From Adiantum capillus-veneris (Eukaryota; Streptophyta; Polypodiopsida; Polypodiales; Pteridaceae): DNA of 64,000 bases. Shown here piece after piece: positions 41,525 through 54,310 of this stretch (position 1 is the first letter of the stretch; each line of letters begins with the position of its first letter). The position numbers and the translations under genes are program-made. The stretch lies in contig CM043952.1 in NCBI GenBank assembly GCA_014529385.2, forward strand, positions 70,933,299 to 70,997,298. The letters are read 5' to 3'. The notes beneath the pieces are model-generated. The model ran no database searches and was not told where the DNA came from. It worked only from the letters and a program-made list of their open reading frames with translations.

Positions 41525-42883
41525 TTGACTCAAGAAGAGAAGTTTTTGCTAACAGGAATCATTCCAAAGGACATTCAGAAGTCTAAGAAGTATGGTTTTG
41601 TGCATAGAGCATCCAGGTACAAATTGATTGGTGATGTCTTATACATGAAAGGGGATAATCTTGTGTTGAGACATGTACCTTGGCGGGAGGAGCTTTATAG
41701 AGTGTTGGAAGAGAATCATGAAGGCGCATGTGGCGGCCATTTTGCTCTAAAGATCACCTTGCATAAGATCTTGCAAGAAGGATATATATGGCCTAGTTTG
41801 CACAAGGATGTTCACCATTGGTGTAGGTCTTGCAATAGGTGTCAAGCATTTCGGAAGAGAGTGTTGAAGTCAGAGCTACGAAAAACCATTATGGCGTTTG
41901 ATGTGTTTGAAAAGTGGGGAATTGATGCAATAAGCCCGTTACCTATCACAAGCAGGGGCAAAAGCTATATTTTGACTGCAGTGGACTATCTCTCTAGATG
42001 GGCAAAGGCTATAGTAGTAAAACAAATCACTGCAAAGGATGTGGCAAAATTTGTGTACGATGAAATATGTTGCAAGTTTGGGATGCCACTGGAGCTACTT
42101 TCGGATAAGGGACCAGGATTTAGAGCTAAACTGCTAGAATTTTTATGTGCGAAGATGAAGATTAGGCACCAACATACCACTCCTTATTACCCATAGTGCA
42201 ATGGCTTAAATGAAAGATTCAATGGTGAGTTGGTACAAATTCTTTCGAAAGTGACAAAGCACCAAGGAAAGAATTGGGATTTGGAATTGCCTAGTGCATT
42301 ATGGGCTTACCATACTTCGGTGAAAGCAGGTACAGGGTTTACTCCATTTCATTTGGTATATGAAAAGGAAGCACTATTGCCTGTGTAAGTAGATTTGCAT
42401 GCGGTCAAGATGTTAGAAAAGTTGCTTGGGCAGCCTAGTGATGCATTCAAAGAGAGGCTCTTACAGTTACAAGAGGTTCAGCTGGATAGGATGAGTGCAT
42501 TGGAACATTATGGGCAGATGCAGGATAAGGCTTTGGCAAAGATAAATGAAAAGGTCAAAAGTAAGGGTATCAAGAAGCATGACTTGGTTTTGCGCTACAA
42601 CAGTAAGCTGGACAACACCTTCCAAAAGAAGTTTAAAATTAAGTGGGAAGGCCATTTCAAGGTAGTGGAGTGTTTTTCGAATGGTACGTATCAGTTGGCT
42701 AACCTGGATGGGATTTTACATAAGTCAAGGGTAAATGGATTGCGTCTTAAATTATATAATTCCATGTTAATGATGGTGGAGCAAGATGAGCTGTCTGCAG
42801 AACAAGTAATGTATGTGAGGGATGAGGAGACCTGTGATGCGGCGAGTCTCATATCTCTTTTTGCTGCTGCTAATCATGAATGA
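41525..42883 (+). pseudogene. Tat element integrase
   Basis: The zinc finger spans HEGACGGHFALK to CRSCNRCQAF. The core has catalytic Asp in AVDYLSRWAKA, Asp in LLSDKGPGF and Glu in NERFNGEL. TAG at 42196 and TAA near 42388 interrupt it. The C-terminal part (42395-42883) has FKIKWEGHFKVVECFSNGTY, the usual GPF/Y-like end. It would insert the cDNA into the genome if intact. Confidence 0.82.
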
Positions 42884-43857
42884 TCTAGCAGGCTAGGGGA
42901 TGGGCAAATTATGTCAGGAGTTTTTTGGAAGAAGTGATTGTGCATATGTAGATACACATGCGTGGTGCATTGAATAAAGGATTGCCCATTCTTCAGAGCT
43001 AGGTGGTTACGTGGGGCCCACATGTGTACAGGTAGGACGTACATAGTGCATCGATTTTCACTATCACCAGTACCAGTGTGTTTTTTCTATAATAATGAGG
43101 AGTTGGTAGCGCGTAAAACTTCTCGAGGAAGCTATCCGCGGGCCGACGACATGAGGTAAGCAGGTGCGTCAGATGGCATCTAGTGGCGTCAGGAGGTCGA
43201 ATGGGGCCAATATTTGCACGTGGATAAGTACAGACACAACGTGGGTGTTTTCTTGTGATAATTATGCAAAAAGGTCATCATGAGAATTGTATTTGGGGGC
43301 CACTTCACGTGGTTGCGAGATGCATTATTGGAAAAAGTTGAGTGCCAGGTGTGCGGATGGATGCAGCAGGGTGACAACTATGCACTGCGAGGCCACTTTT
43401 TGGCGTGTTCGGGGTCCGTTTGAGGTCAACTAAAAGGCCAAGGGTGCACAAGTAATAAATCTAAGTGTGGGAACTGAAAAACCTGAGAGAAGACCAGAAA
43501 AAACGTGGAGAAAAGAGGAGGAACAACTACAACTGTGTTTTTGCTATTTTGGAGCATGTTTTAGCCATAAACTGCTCATCCGAAGTCGGATTTGAGCACT
43601 TTGACATTGTAGATTGGGGTTTTGGGCCGTTCCGAACGCGATGGCGCTGTCCATTTTGCCAAATTCCTCATTGTTTTTTTGTTGTTTTGGCTGTGTAAGT
43701 TTCTCCTATGAGAGCGAAGCTTCTGCTCCAATTTGTGATTGTATCTGGCATATTTTACCCATATTGTGTGAGCTATTTGCCCCATTGGTGTTGGCCCAAG
43801 CTCAATTGTATCTAAACATCAGAAATTCTCCTCTTTTGAGCTGAGTTTTTTTTTGGC

Positions 43858-43880
43858 GGGGGGGGGGGGGGGGGGGGGGG
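43858..43880. repeat. Poly(G) run in the left palindrome arm
   Basis: About 23 G bases. The right arm has the matching C run at 44402-44417. Confidence 0.9.
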
Positions 43881-43985
43881 TGTCTCTCTGTGTGGAGTGG
43901 GTAAATGGGTAGTCTCTCTCCTCTCACTCCATCAGTGCGTTCCCTGTCTCGGCCAGGTGGGTTGTGTAAGCCGAGTGGTGCCCCA

Positions 43986-43987
<2 letters not shown>

Positions 43988-44020
<33 letters not shown>
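43988..44020. repeat. (GT)n microsatellite
   Basis: About 16 GT units in the left arm. The matching (AC)n is at about 44261-44290 in the right arm. Confidence 0.92.
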
Positions 44021-44021
<1 letters not shown>

Positions 44022-44258
44022 ATGTATCATCCCAAGAGTGTGTGTCGGGTCATTATAGAGGCGTTGTGTGTGTTTCCATCCCGCTCACATTCAAATGTGA
44101 GCGGGATGGAAACACACACAACGCCTCTATAATGACCCGACACACACTCTTGGGATGATACACGCACACACACTATGGGGCACCACTCGGCTCGAATATG
44201 AGCGGGATGGAAACACACACAACGCCTCTATAATGATCCGACACACACTCTTGGGATG

Positions 44259-44292
<34 letters not shown>

Positions 44293-45363
44293 TGGGGCAC
44301 CACTCGGCTTACACAACCCACATGGCCGAGACAGGGAACGCACTGATGGAGTGAGAGGAGAGAGACTACCCATTTACCCACTCCACACAGAGAGACACAC
44401 ACCCCCCCCCCCCCCCCAAAAAAAAAAAACTCAGCTCAAAAGAGGAGAATTTCTGATGTTTAGATACAATTGAGCTTGGGCCAACACCAATGGGGCAAAT
44501 AGCTCACACAATATGAGTAAAATATGCCAAATACAATCACAAATTAGAGCAGAAGCTTCGCTCTCATAGGAGAAACTTACACAGCCAAAACAACAAAAAA
44601 ACAATGAGGAATTTGGCAAAATGGACAGCGCCATCGCGTTCGGAACGGCCCAAAACCCCTATCTACAATGTTAAAGTGCTCAAATCTGACCTCGGATGAG
44701 CAGTTTATGGCTAAAACATGCTCCAAAATAGCAAAAACACAGTTACAGTTGTTCCTCCTCTTCTCTCCACGTTTTTTCTAGTCTTCTCTCAAGTTTTTCA
44801 GTTCCCACACTTAGCATTATTACTTGTGCACCCTTGGCCTTTTAGTTGACCTCAAACGGACCCCGAACACGCCAAAAAGTGGCCTCGCAGTGCATAGTTG
44901 TCACCCTGCTGCATCCATCCGCACACCTGGCACTCAACTTTTTCCAATAATGCATCTCGTAACCACGTGAAGTGGCCCCCAAATACAATTCTCATGATGA
45001 CCTTTTTGCATAATTATCACAAGAAAACACCCACGTTGTGTCTGTACTTATCCACGTGCAAATATTGGCCCCATTCGACCTCCTAACGCCACTAGATGCC
45101 ATCTGACGCACCTGCTTACCTCATGTCGTCGGCCCGCGGATAGCTTCCTCGAGAAGTTTTACGCGCTACCAACTCCTCATTATTATAGAAAAAACACACT
45201 GGTACTGGTGATAGTGAAAATCGATGCACTATGTACGTCCTACCTGTACACATGTGGGCCCCACGTAACCACCTAGCTCTGAAGAATGGGCAATCCTTTA
45301 TTCAATGCACCACGCATGTGTATCTACATATGCACAATCACTTCTTCCAAAAAACTCCTGACA

Positions 45364-45769
45364 CCACATAGTTAGGCAAGAGTTATGGGTCACAAGTTGG
45401 GTCTACCCCTACAATGGTTGGCACACACATTTCCATTAGAAGTGCTTTGAAAAGCCATTAAAATTGGAAATAAGATACGTGGACATGATTTGGAGATAAA
45501 GCAAACTATTCCATGTGTTGTGGGCATTAAGTGCACTTCGCATGCCTTTTTTACCTCAAATGCAACCAACAGAGAACAAGACGAGTCTGCAAAATACATG
45601 AAAATCGCATGCTACAAGCATAGAACCAAACATAGATACCTTCAATGACTTAGGTGTCTCCTCAAGGCGGTCACTCATCAAATGTAGCCACTAGAGAACA
45701 CAACGAGCCTGCCAAATATAAGAAAATTGCATGCAATGATCATATAACCAAACATAAATGCCTTCAATG
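45364..45769. repeat. Spacer with two diverged direct repeats
   Basis: A segment of about 88 bp starting GCAACCAACAGAGAAC (45562) recurs 122 bp later, starting GTAGCCACTAGAGAAC (45684), with about 80% similarity. It lies just before the Penelope-like element and could be part of its leader. No coding domain is present. Confidence 0.65.
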
Positions 45770-45777
45770 ACAACCAC

Positions 45778-46617
45778 ATGATGCGAGAGAGAGTGCAAGT
45801 GAGAGACATAAGAGCACGAGAGTATGTACGCGTACACCTCTTAGAACGGAGTGCTAACATGCACAAGAGATGGAGGGGGATCGAAGACAAGATCAACACC
45901 AGATTAGGGCAAAGGCTACTCCCCTCAGATGGGTCCCTCGATGTAAACCCATGTGAGCCTATTTATAAATCCAGAAGGTCTAACTTTCTGAAGGAATTAT
46001 GCGGCCTCAATCCAACTTTCGTTAGTACCCCTACTACTCCTGCTATCCCACAAATTGGTGGAATCTTCTGCAGAGACAGTGCTACTTTAGAAGCTGTCAA
46101 AGAATTTCAAAACAATCTTTGCTCCCTCAATGACCCAAAGTTTCCAAAGTTTTCCCTTTTCTACCAATCAGACAAATAGAAGTTGAATCATTTGGCACCT
46201 ATCCTTAGTGAAACATGGGTATATCTAGCCAACCTCCTTGCTTCCACTCCAGAAGACTACATACTCAAGGTACTAAAAGGAGGGCAGTTCTTGGGGGAAC
46301 TCATCAAGGCTCCCTTTAGCCTCAACTTTGTTGACCACTCTAAGTGTTCTTCTAATGTTGGTCTATATATTCGTACGAAAGGTAATATGGAGTTCGCCAA
46401 GAGCAATCTAGACTTCTACATGGAGTCTATTTGGAATATTTTTCGGCCATACCTAAAACGGGCTTGCAAATTTTTGGAACCTAAGGCTTCATGTGATTCC
46501 AATAATATGTGGTTTGACCATACAATTTGGTTTATTCTCAATCACTTAGAACAACTCTTCCCTGAGAAGCCTGTGGAATTTCATTTATCCCTTATTTGCT
46601 CTTGGTTGGGAGGATAA
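45778..46617 (+). pseudogene. Penelope-like element N-terminal region
   Basis: Two open pieces (45778-46179 and 46183-46617) lie in different frames: one begins with a basic helical stretch (RVHLLERSANMHKRWRGIEDKI), the other includes SNVGLYIRTKGNMEFAKSNLDFY. I do not recognise a named domain. The position, strand and continuity with the downstream RT suggest the N-terminal extension typical of these elements. The coding trace continues poorly to about 46800. Confidence 0.5.
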
Positions 46618-47064
46618 GCCAAGCCACTAGTTATCGCTCAAATTGCGTTTAACATCTTTTGCGGCCTAATGCTTGATATTCTTAAAGAGCTCAAATCAAA
46701 GGAATCGGGCACTTATCTCACCACCTATGCCAATTACAAAGGAGTTAAAATAATTACGGGATTACTCAAGCCTTGCATTGAAGATGATGATTTCCCCTCA
46801 TTGAAAAGACCCTAACTCTTTATCTACCCCCAATAACTCTTTCACATCTTTTCTAGCACCTAGTACTTCTTCTAGTTTTAATAGAGGAAAGTATCAAAGC
46901 TTTACTAGAGGAAGAGGAAGAAATACACCCATCCGTCACCTCCTTGACTTGTAATCCTCTGTACCTTGCAGGTGATTTTTGGCCCTTGTGGAAGGAAGCA
47001 TCTCTCAAAAAAGACTTCTACGTTAGATCTTATCTATAAACACTATTTGTACTAGAATGAACTT

Positions 47065-47478
47065 TTGGATTGGTCTTATCCCAAGTCAATCTTCTGTGAG
47101 TGTTTTGATCTACTTTTTGGTAACCATAAAATGTTAGATAAAGTCACAATTGGCTGGACCTATCATCGGCCTCTTAAAAGTTTAGTCTACAACAATGACT
47201 TTCTACGTTACAATACTATCCCTGATTGTGCTTGTGATAAGTTTGACGCTTCTTGCAAAGATTTTGGTGATTTAGGCAGGCATGTCTGCACTCGTGATCT
47301 CAAAGTAAGTAATGATCCTGCAGTCCAAAAAATCTTGGTTAAAGGACTGAATCACATTCCAATTTTTCCAAAAAAACCCTACCTTGCCCTATCAGCTTTA
47401 CTTAGCTGCTTGACTGACCTAGTCAGTACCCTCCGACTAGAGAAGACAATCCTACTAGATTTAACCAAATTGGTATAG
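47065..47478 (+). pseudogene. Penelope-like element N-terminal RT block (CxC and KG motif)
   Basis: The segment has CACDKFDASC, then GRHVCTRDLKVSNDPAVQ and ILVKGLNHIPI. In endonuclease-deficient Penelope-like elements a C-x-C followed by GHV-x-TGDL and a KG-x-x-(F/H)-(R/I) block precedes the RT core. Here H and G are exchanged at one position (GRHV), consistent with decay. It ends at TAG. Confidence 0.75.
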
Positions 47479-47579
47479 CAATGTCTTTTTCAAAAAGTAA
47501 CTCTTTTACCACACAAATGGCTGTCTACTAATAGCACTTGGATCACACCCAACCTCAGTTTGAAATTTTAAAAACTCGC

Positions 47580-48501
47580 ACAAAGTTGGTTTTTTGTTGG
47601 TCTTGATAAAGCTACCAATTGCCCTACTCTTATTTGCAAAAACCTCGCTTGGAAAGTTACTCACTTACGTCTATCTGGAGGAGACTTTACTTTGCTTAAC
47701 TTATCTCCCATTGAGGTCACCGATATTATGGCAATTCACTCTAATGATCTCAGATATTCTCTCAAGACAGTCAAACTACCTGTATTATTTCCCACCTATA
47801 AACTTCATAAACACAAGTTCCGTTGGATATTTGATGCCTTGAATGGGATCTTTACCAACATTACTAAAGATATTACTTTATGCCTTGACCTTATACTTAC
47901 TGAGTTTGAATCAATTTTCATGATGAAACAGAAAATATGTTTGGAATTTCTCAAAATACATTATAACCCCTTTTGGATTATTAAGAACTTCACTGAGGTC
48001 ACTCTTAGCCTCCCCATTCGGATCTTCTATCTCTTTTTTGCTGACATCACTAAATGTTACAAAAATATTCCACTTAATGGTGATACAGGGTTGAAGAATA
48101 TTCTGAAAGAAATGGCTAAGATTGCATTTAGTTATGCTCGTCTTAGAGGACTTTCCCACATCTCTCTTGTCAATAAAACTAGATGGATTAAAAAATCTAA
48201 CTCATCATATACCGCCCACTTCAACGAGAATAAGCTTAATGAGGTCATTACATGTCTTTTGAATAATTGTTCATTCCACTTTGGTGGCCAATGCTATAAC
48301 CAATGCCTTGGTATTCCAATGGACTTTTCCTGCTCTTCCCTTATGTGCAACTTATACCTAGCCTTTTTTGAATATAAATGGTTTCTTGAGACCATGAAAA
48401 AAAAAAATACTATTCATAAACTCTCCATGTTTAATCATACCTATAGATACATGGACGATGTCCTCAGCCTCAATAACAAGACCTTCCTTAACGAGATTTA
48501 A
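47580..48501 (+). pseudogene. Penelope-like reverse transcriptase core
   Basis: Continuous frame from about 47580 (FFVGLDKATNCPTLICKNLAW). Within the 269 residues from 47692: YKLHK at 36-40, catalytic Asp in ADITK at 118, GIPMDF at 207-212 (GIPMG is usual), and YRYMDDVLSLNN at 251-262 with the catalytic pair at 255-256. TAA at 48499-48501 ends it, and the downstream sequence (IYPDFLK...) continues in the same frame. Telomerase-related RT family. Confidence 0.8.
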
Positions 48502-48942
48502 CTTATTTACCCCGATTTCCTTAAATCGAGCCAACCTTCGAAAATGGTTTTAATACATATTCATGGTTTTTCTCCACCTCTATTCAATTCCTCATCTTCT
48601 CAATTCTACTACACAACCTCTGTAGTGGTAACTTGAGTATTGCTTTATCTGGAAAAGAGACATTCTTAAAATCTCTTCCATAGAATTTGTCAAGAAGATG
48701 AGTAACTGACCACATAAAGTGGCACTAAACACATGTATTAGTCTTCTTCACATGATCCTATACTCTTCTTCTAACTGATTCGTGGCATGTGAATACATCA
48801 AGTAACTCATTCACAAATTCATTCTCAATGGCTTCAAAAAGAACGACCTCATTAATACTATCACTAAAACTATTTCACAAAATAACTGGCCTGGTTTAAG
48901 ATTTAGTCACACTAATCTCATTTCTTTAATTAGGCAGTAGGC

Positions 48943-48981
48943 CCATACACAATGGGCCCATTGTAGACCCATTGTGTATGG
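48943..48981. repeat. 14 bp perfect inverted repeat at the end of the Penelope-like element
   Basis: CCATACACAATGGG and its exact reverse complement are separated by 11 bp that themselves repeat CCCATTGTAGA. It lies about 40 bp past the thumb remnant and 20 bp before an (AC)n tract. Confidence 0.8.
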
Positions 48982-48998
48982 CACCTGGGATAGGGTGG

Positions 48999-49000
<2 letters not shown>

Positions 49001-49077
<77 letters not shown>
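49001..49077. repeat. (AC)n microsatellite
   Basis: About 38 uninterrupted AC units. Confidence 0.98.
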
Positions 49078-49078
<1 letters not shown>

Positions 49079-50958
49079 GTACTACTTTTAACTATATGTA
49101 ACCACACCTACACACTCTCACACACTCACATGCATTGTTTTTACCATCCACGCATAATTCTCCTAACCAAAACCTCTACAAAACTTCGGTTCCTCTTCTC
49201 CAGCTATGATTAGGATCAGGCATATAGATACACAGTAAGCACCTTGTGCCTTTCAACGACATCTATTGCACAATCATAACTTATCTTCTATACCCTCTTG
49301 TTCACATAGTAAAATAGGTGGTGAAAATATAATAAAAAAAAGCCCTGGGGTGACCCATGCCTTTCTATGGCACCAAGCTGCATTTCTTATATTACCTAAC
49401 CACTTTTATACTTGGAGCTTTTTCCTCTGTTTACTGAGACCCACGCATGGGACGGTACCCTTCGTGGGGTGCTTGGCCTTTTTTGGTAAATTTGTGTATG
49501 ACTCTATCACCCAAAGGGGCGCCTAGCTAATTGCCCACTCTCAATTCACATACTTAAGTCCATTATGGCCTAGTGGTGGGTGTACGTGCTTAGTTAAATC
49601 CTCACACCCCGTTTTGCCTCCCTCTCTACCCCTCTACCATGTTGCACTCTCCGCTACACCTGTGCGCCTTTTGCTTAAATGGTTCCATCTCTCTCCTACC
49701 TTTACCTCTACAAGAGTTACCATGGCGGGTGCCACTTATATTCATATGCCTTGAGATTCTAACATGGTGAAGAGAAGATCGGGATGGATTCTCCTTGTTG
49801 GCTTAATGCATCCACCGATGGTTTATCACTATATAATGAGGTGAGGGTTGCTTTGTGCCCCTCACTTAGCCTTGTCTTTACGTATTGTGTGTGTATGTGA
49901 AAGAGAGGTTTGAGGGCTTTTTGGTCGCCTGCTTACTATGTGGCTATGGAGTTGGTGGAGCATGATGGTGCTTCTCAGGTTTGTACCCTGTCAAACTAGC
50001 TCTATTTTCAAGATTTACAACATGCTCTAATATCGTTACTCTACACTGGCCTGTTTATTTAAGATAGTGCATTAGCACTGCAGTGTACTCTGGGTATGAC
50101 GTGCCACATTTGACAAAACATAAACAATAAAGTTTTTTCGATTGTGAGGGTGTTTTTGGCATCACGTTTAAGTGTATGGGTTACCCGGCCCGGAGGGCTC
50201 TCTTTGCAGTCAGCAAAGAGAACTGTTTTTTGTTTTTTTGCATACTGTAAAAGGTGTTCTTTTGTTTTTTTGTTTTTACCACATTGCACTTGTTTAACAT
50301 CATGCAAAGGGCTTGTAGTACTACTATTTTTACTTCCCTTTTGCCATTCTTAGGGTATAAGGCACCTGGGGCTTTTAGCTTGAAGCTCCGTTAGGTTTTT
50401 TTGACTTAGAAAATGTTGATACTATCTGTTTGATGCTTCAATCGGGTTGTATAGTACTGTGTATTTGGTGCTTAGAACTGTTGACCATAAGAGATAAATA
50501 ATATTTTGTTATACTAAGAAGTTGCATGACTTTTATCTTGTTGCCATTTTTTTATTACGGGAGTTTAGGTTGCTTCACTGTTTTTTTAATAAATAGGTTG
50601 GATTTAATACTTCGCTTGTCCTATGATTTTTGCAGGCAAAACAGTGGCCTTTTTTGTTATGGTTATATCTATGTCAATATGATTTGAATTTGGGTGCATA
50701 TACATAAGGATTGCACGGCTTACATCTTCCTTCTCTCTGTGAATGGTTACACTAGGCCATGGTGTCGATCCATTTATGTCGACTAGTTGAAGTTCTGTGC
50801 TCTCTTGTGAAATGAATTGTACATAAATATTTTTTGAGTTTTGCGGTACCATGGGACTCATTCAAAGATCCATACATCCAAAATATGCAAAATACCTAAC
50901 AAATTGATGGATATGATGATACTAAATATTTTTTGGGGGCAAAATTGGGAGTAAAACA

Positions 50959-51030
50959 TTTGGATCAGAAGGGGTGGTGGCTTTTTGATCAAAATTTGGA
51001 TCAGAAGGGGTGGTGGCCTTTTGATCAAAA
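50959..51030. repeat. 36 bp tandem duplication
   Basis: Two copies of a unit starting TTTGGATCAGAAGGGG (50959-50994, 50995-51030) with one difference. Confidence 0.93.
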
Positions 51031-51254
51031 CTTTATGTATTTAAATATCTATTTAAAATATTTAAAAAATTGGGGTATATAATAACCTTATCTATAACCT
51101 TAAAAAATTCTCACTTCTATCTGAAAAGAGTGATAACCTTTTGGATTACAAGTATAAAATGAACTTAAAAAGAAACAAAAAAAACACACACACCTTTTAC
51201 TTTGCAAAAATACAATATTGGTTTGTCCAATAGTTTTTAAGTTGATAAAGTTGT

Positions 51255-51980
51255 AGGATAACAACTGATAAAGTGCATTGACACCTGTAAAATGCATTCA
51301 AGGCTAACATATCTGTTTTCTTGTTTGCATGGATGCAAGTGATGACCCTATCCTTTCTTGGATTTTTTTTGGCTTGGCTGTTGTCCGTCATTGTTGTACT
51401 AGACTCTTGCCACTTTATGGAAAAATCTATATAGATTACCCCGTGTGTATAAACACTAGAATGAAACCTCATTCTTATAGCTATGTACAAAAACAATTCA
51501 AAGGCTGAGTTGTTTTTGTGCTAAACCTTGTTACTCGTTTAAAGCCAGCTGTCTTTTTTTGAACTTTTATGTTCTTTTGTGTATATTTATTAAAGTAAAA
51601 CAACAACACCACATGGATGGTAGGTATAAGTTAAAAAGGTTTCAAGTAGGACATGGATAACAAATGATAGGTTCATTGACACCTGTAATACGTATTCAAG
51701 GCTAATGAACTGTTGTCTTGTTTATATGGATGCAGGTGAGTTCTCTATCTTTATTTAGGCTCTTTTTGGCTTTGCTACTGTCCATCATTGTCAAACCTAG
51801 CCTCTTTCACTTCATAATAAGTTGTCCTTGACTATTTTATATTCAAAACACTAGAATGATACCTCATTCTCACTATGATGTACAAAAAAAGAATCAAGGA
51901 ATGAGTTGTTTTTGTGCTAATCATTGTCCTTTGTCTAAAGTCAACTGTCTTTTGAGCTGTTATGTTTTGTTGTGTATAAG
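51255..51980. repeat. Diverged direct repeat, two copies of about 330 bp
   Basis: Copies at about 51255-51588 and 51653-51980 share landmarks in order: CATTGACACCTGTAA, ATTCAAGGCTAA, TGGATGCA, TTTGGCTT, CCTCATTCT and GAGTTGTTTTTGTGCTAA. The divergence is clear, so the duplication is old. No coding frame is shared. Confidence 0.8.
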
Positions 51981-52000
51981 TACAAGTTCTAAAATAGCAA

Positions 52001-52024
52001 CACACACACACACACACACACACA
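52001..52024. repeat. (CA)n microsatellite
   Basis: About 12 CA units. Confidence 0.95.
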
Positions 52025-52094
52025 TAGAATAGACTAGATAGTGAAAGCATGTAAGAGAGGAGATGTAGACATGATTTTTGCACATACACTTAGC

Positions 52095-53515
<1,421 letters not shown>

Positions 53516-53517
53516 AT

Positions 53518-53529
53518 TGGTATTAGAGC
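53518..53529 (+). promoter_or_regulatory. Degraded primer-binding site
   Basis: TGGTATTAGAGC differs by one base from the TGGTATCAGAGC sites of elements B, C and D. A CA terminus lies just upstream. Confidence 0.5.
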
Positions 53530-53853
53530 CATCATCATGTTGGCATGAACATTAACCCCAATCTTTATCTCTCCTCTATGCTAGATTGAACATCATTATA
53601 TGATTAATTGCTCACCATAATTTTCTCTTAGACTTTTTATCAATAGAGACAACTACACCCATTGATTCAATCAAAGTCTGGGAAAGTTCTTGGTAAACCC
53701 AATGAGCCACTACCCTTGTTTCATGTAATCACTTTTGGACTTTTTTTTTCATTAGGTATTGCTCAAAAGTCAGTAGAGGAACCAATTGAAAGGAACCAAT
53801 CATAAGACCACATGACTAATTAATTTCATAATGGACACTAATTAATTAGAGAT

Positions 53854-54300
53854 TCATCTTTGAAGCACAAAAATACCTATGATGATAGAAATTCCTCTTA
53901 TGGCAAAAGTAACTAATAACTTGCTCTTTGAGGCCATTTCGTGACTATGCTCCTCGCGAGGTTGAACTAGAGGATGGGTTGTCGAAGAAGTTCCAATGTT
54001 ATCCTCATTTCCGCTATGAGAACGTACATCATGTGCTATTCTTTCTCGCAATTTGACATGTTTGTTGCATGGCATGCACTCAATTTTCACATTAATCAGG
54101 GAAGTAATATAAACTACATGCCACCATTCGTTGTGAAAATTTTTCATTCTGATGCAATGTAAGAATCTCACATTCAATTGCTTCTTCACACAATAAGAAC
54201 ATTATAGGTGGATGAACCTCATCGTAGTGTTCTTTGGTATGGCTTTTAGCCACCATCGTGCCACATAAGTTGCAACATTCCAAATTATGCTTGCAATGCA
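53854..54300 (-). pseudogene. TRAF-type zinc-finger protein pseudogene
   Basis: The minus strand gives HCKHNLECCNLCGTMV, then KEHYDEVHPP, CEEAIECEILTLHQNEKFSQRMVAC, then in a second frame CNKHVKLRERIAHD and a C-terminal SKSKLLVTFAIRGISIIIGIFV. This matches plant TRAF-type zinc-finger (XIAP-associated-factor-like) proteins, which have spaced C/H residues, an HPPI/HAPV-type motif and a CPQR segment. About 18 residues and the frame are lost after VACSLYYFPD, and a conserved CP is FS. The hydrophobic end looks like a membrane anchor. An AG acceptor-like TTGCATGCAG precedes the first piece, so this is a genomic rather than a processed copy. Confidence 0.65.
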
Positions 54301-54310
54301 CTGCATGCAA

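Larger units (their letters stand above)
37528..44093 (+). mobile_element. Tat-lineage Ty3/gypsy element with dual RNase H, decayed
   Basis: Plus-strand order: gag with zinc knuckle, protease, RT, RNase H, a second RNase H of a different type, integrase, then a putative 3' LTR starting TGTCAGGAG at 42912. A second (archaeal-like) RNase H after the first is the mark of the Tat lineage. It is broken by a gag frameshift and several stops (40318, 42196, 42388 and others). No 5' LTR or primer site was found, so the element is 5' truncated. Confidence 0.85.
42912..45363. repeat. 2.45 kb inverted repeat built from a putative Tat LTR
   Basis: The left arm (42912-44092) and right arm (about 44094-45363, reversed) match over more than 1.1 kb with scattered mismatches. 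Both outer ends are exactly TGTCAGGAG, read inward. The left arm follows the Tat integrase after a purine-rich tract, so it is probably that element's 3' LTR. The right arm is about 90 bp longer because it contains a tandem duplication of about 105 bp (near 44100-44205 and 44205-44320). Confidence 0.85.
45770..48905 (+). mobile_element. Penelope-like element lacking an endonuclease domain, decayed
   Basis: The plus-strand coding pieces carry the signature blocks of Athena/Coprina-type (endonuclease-deficient) Penelope-like elements. In order these are the CxC block with GRHVCTRDL and KGLNHIPI, the TYKLHK block, ADITKCYKNIPL, GIPMDFSCSSLMCNLYLAFFEY, and catalytic YRYMDD, followed by a thumb remnant near 48790-48900. 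Stops and frameshifts break it into at least four frames. No GIY-YIG endonuclease follows. The left limit is approximate. Confidence 0.78.
49078..51999. other. Unassigned AT-rich DNA with small duplications
   Basis: No coding domain is seen. It contains a 9 bp hairpin (TCTCTTTGC, loop AGTCA, at 50199-50221), a 36 bp tandem duplication and a diverged direct repeat of about 330 bp, both annotated separately. Confidence 0.5.

Noticed and set aside
42912-45363. Palindrome dismissed as a sequencing hairpin artefact
   Set aside because: The arms differ by substitutions and by a duplication of about 105 bp in one arm, and both end at an LTR-like terminus; an artefact would give identical arms.
48901-49000. 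Hammerhead ribozyme at the end of the Penelope-like element
   Set aside because: No CTGATGA and GAAA core pair could be found around the hairpin.
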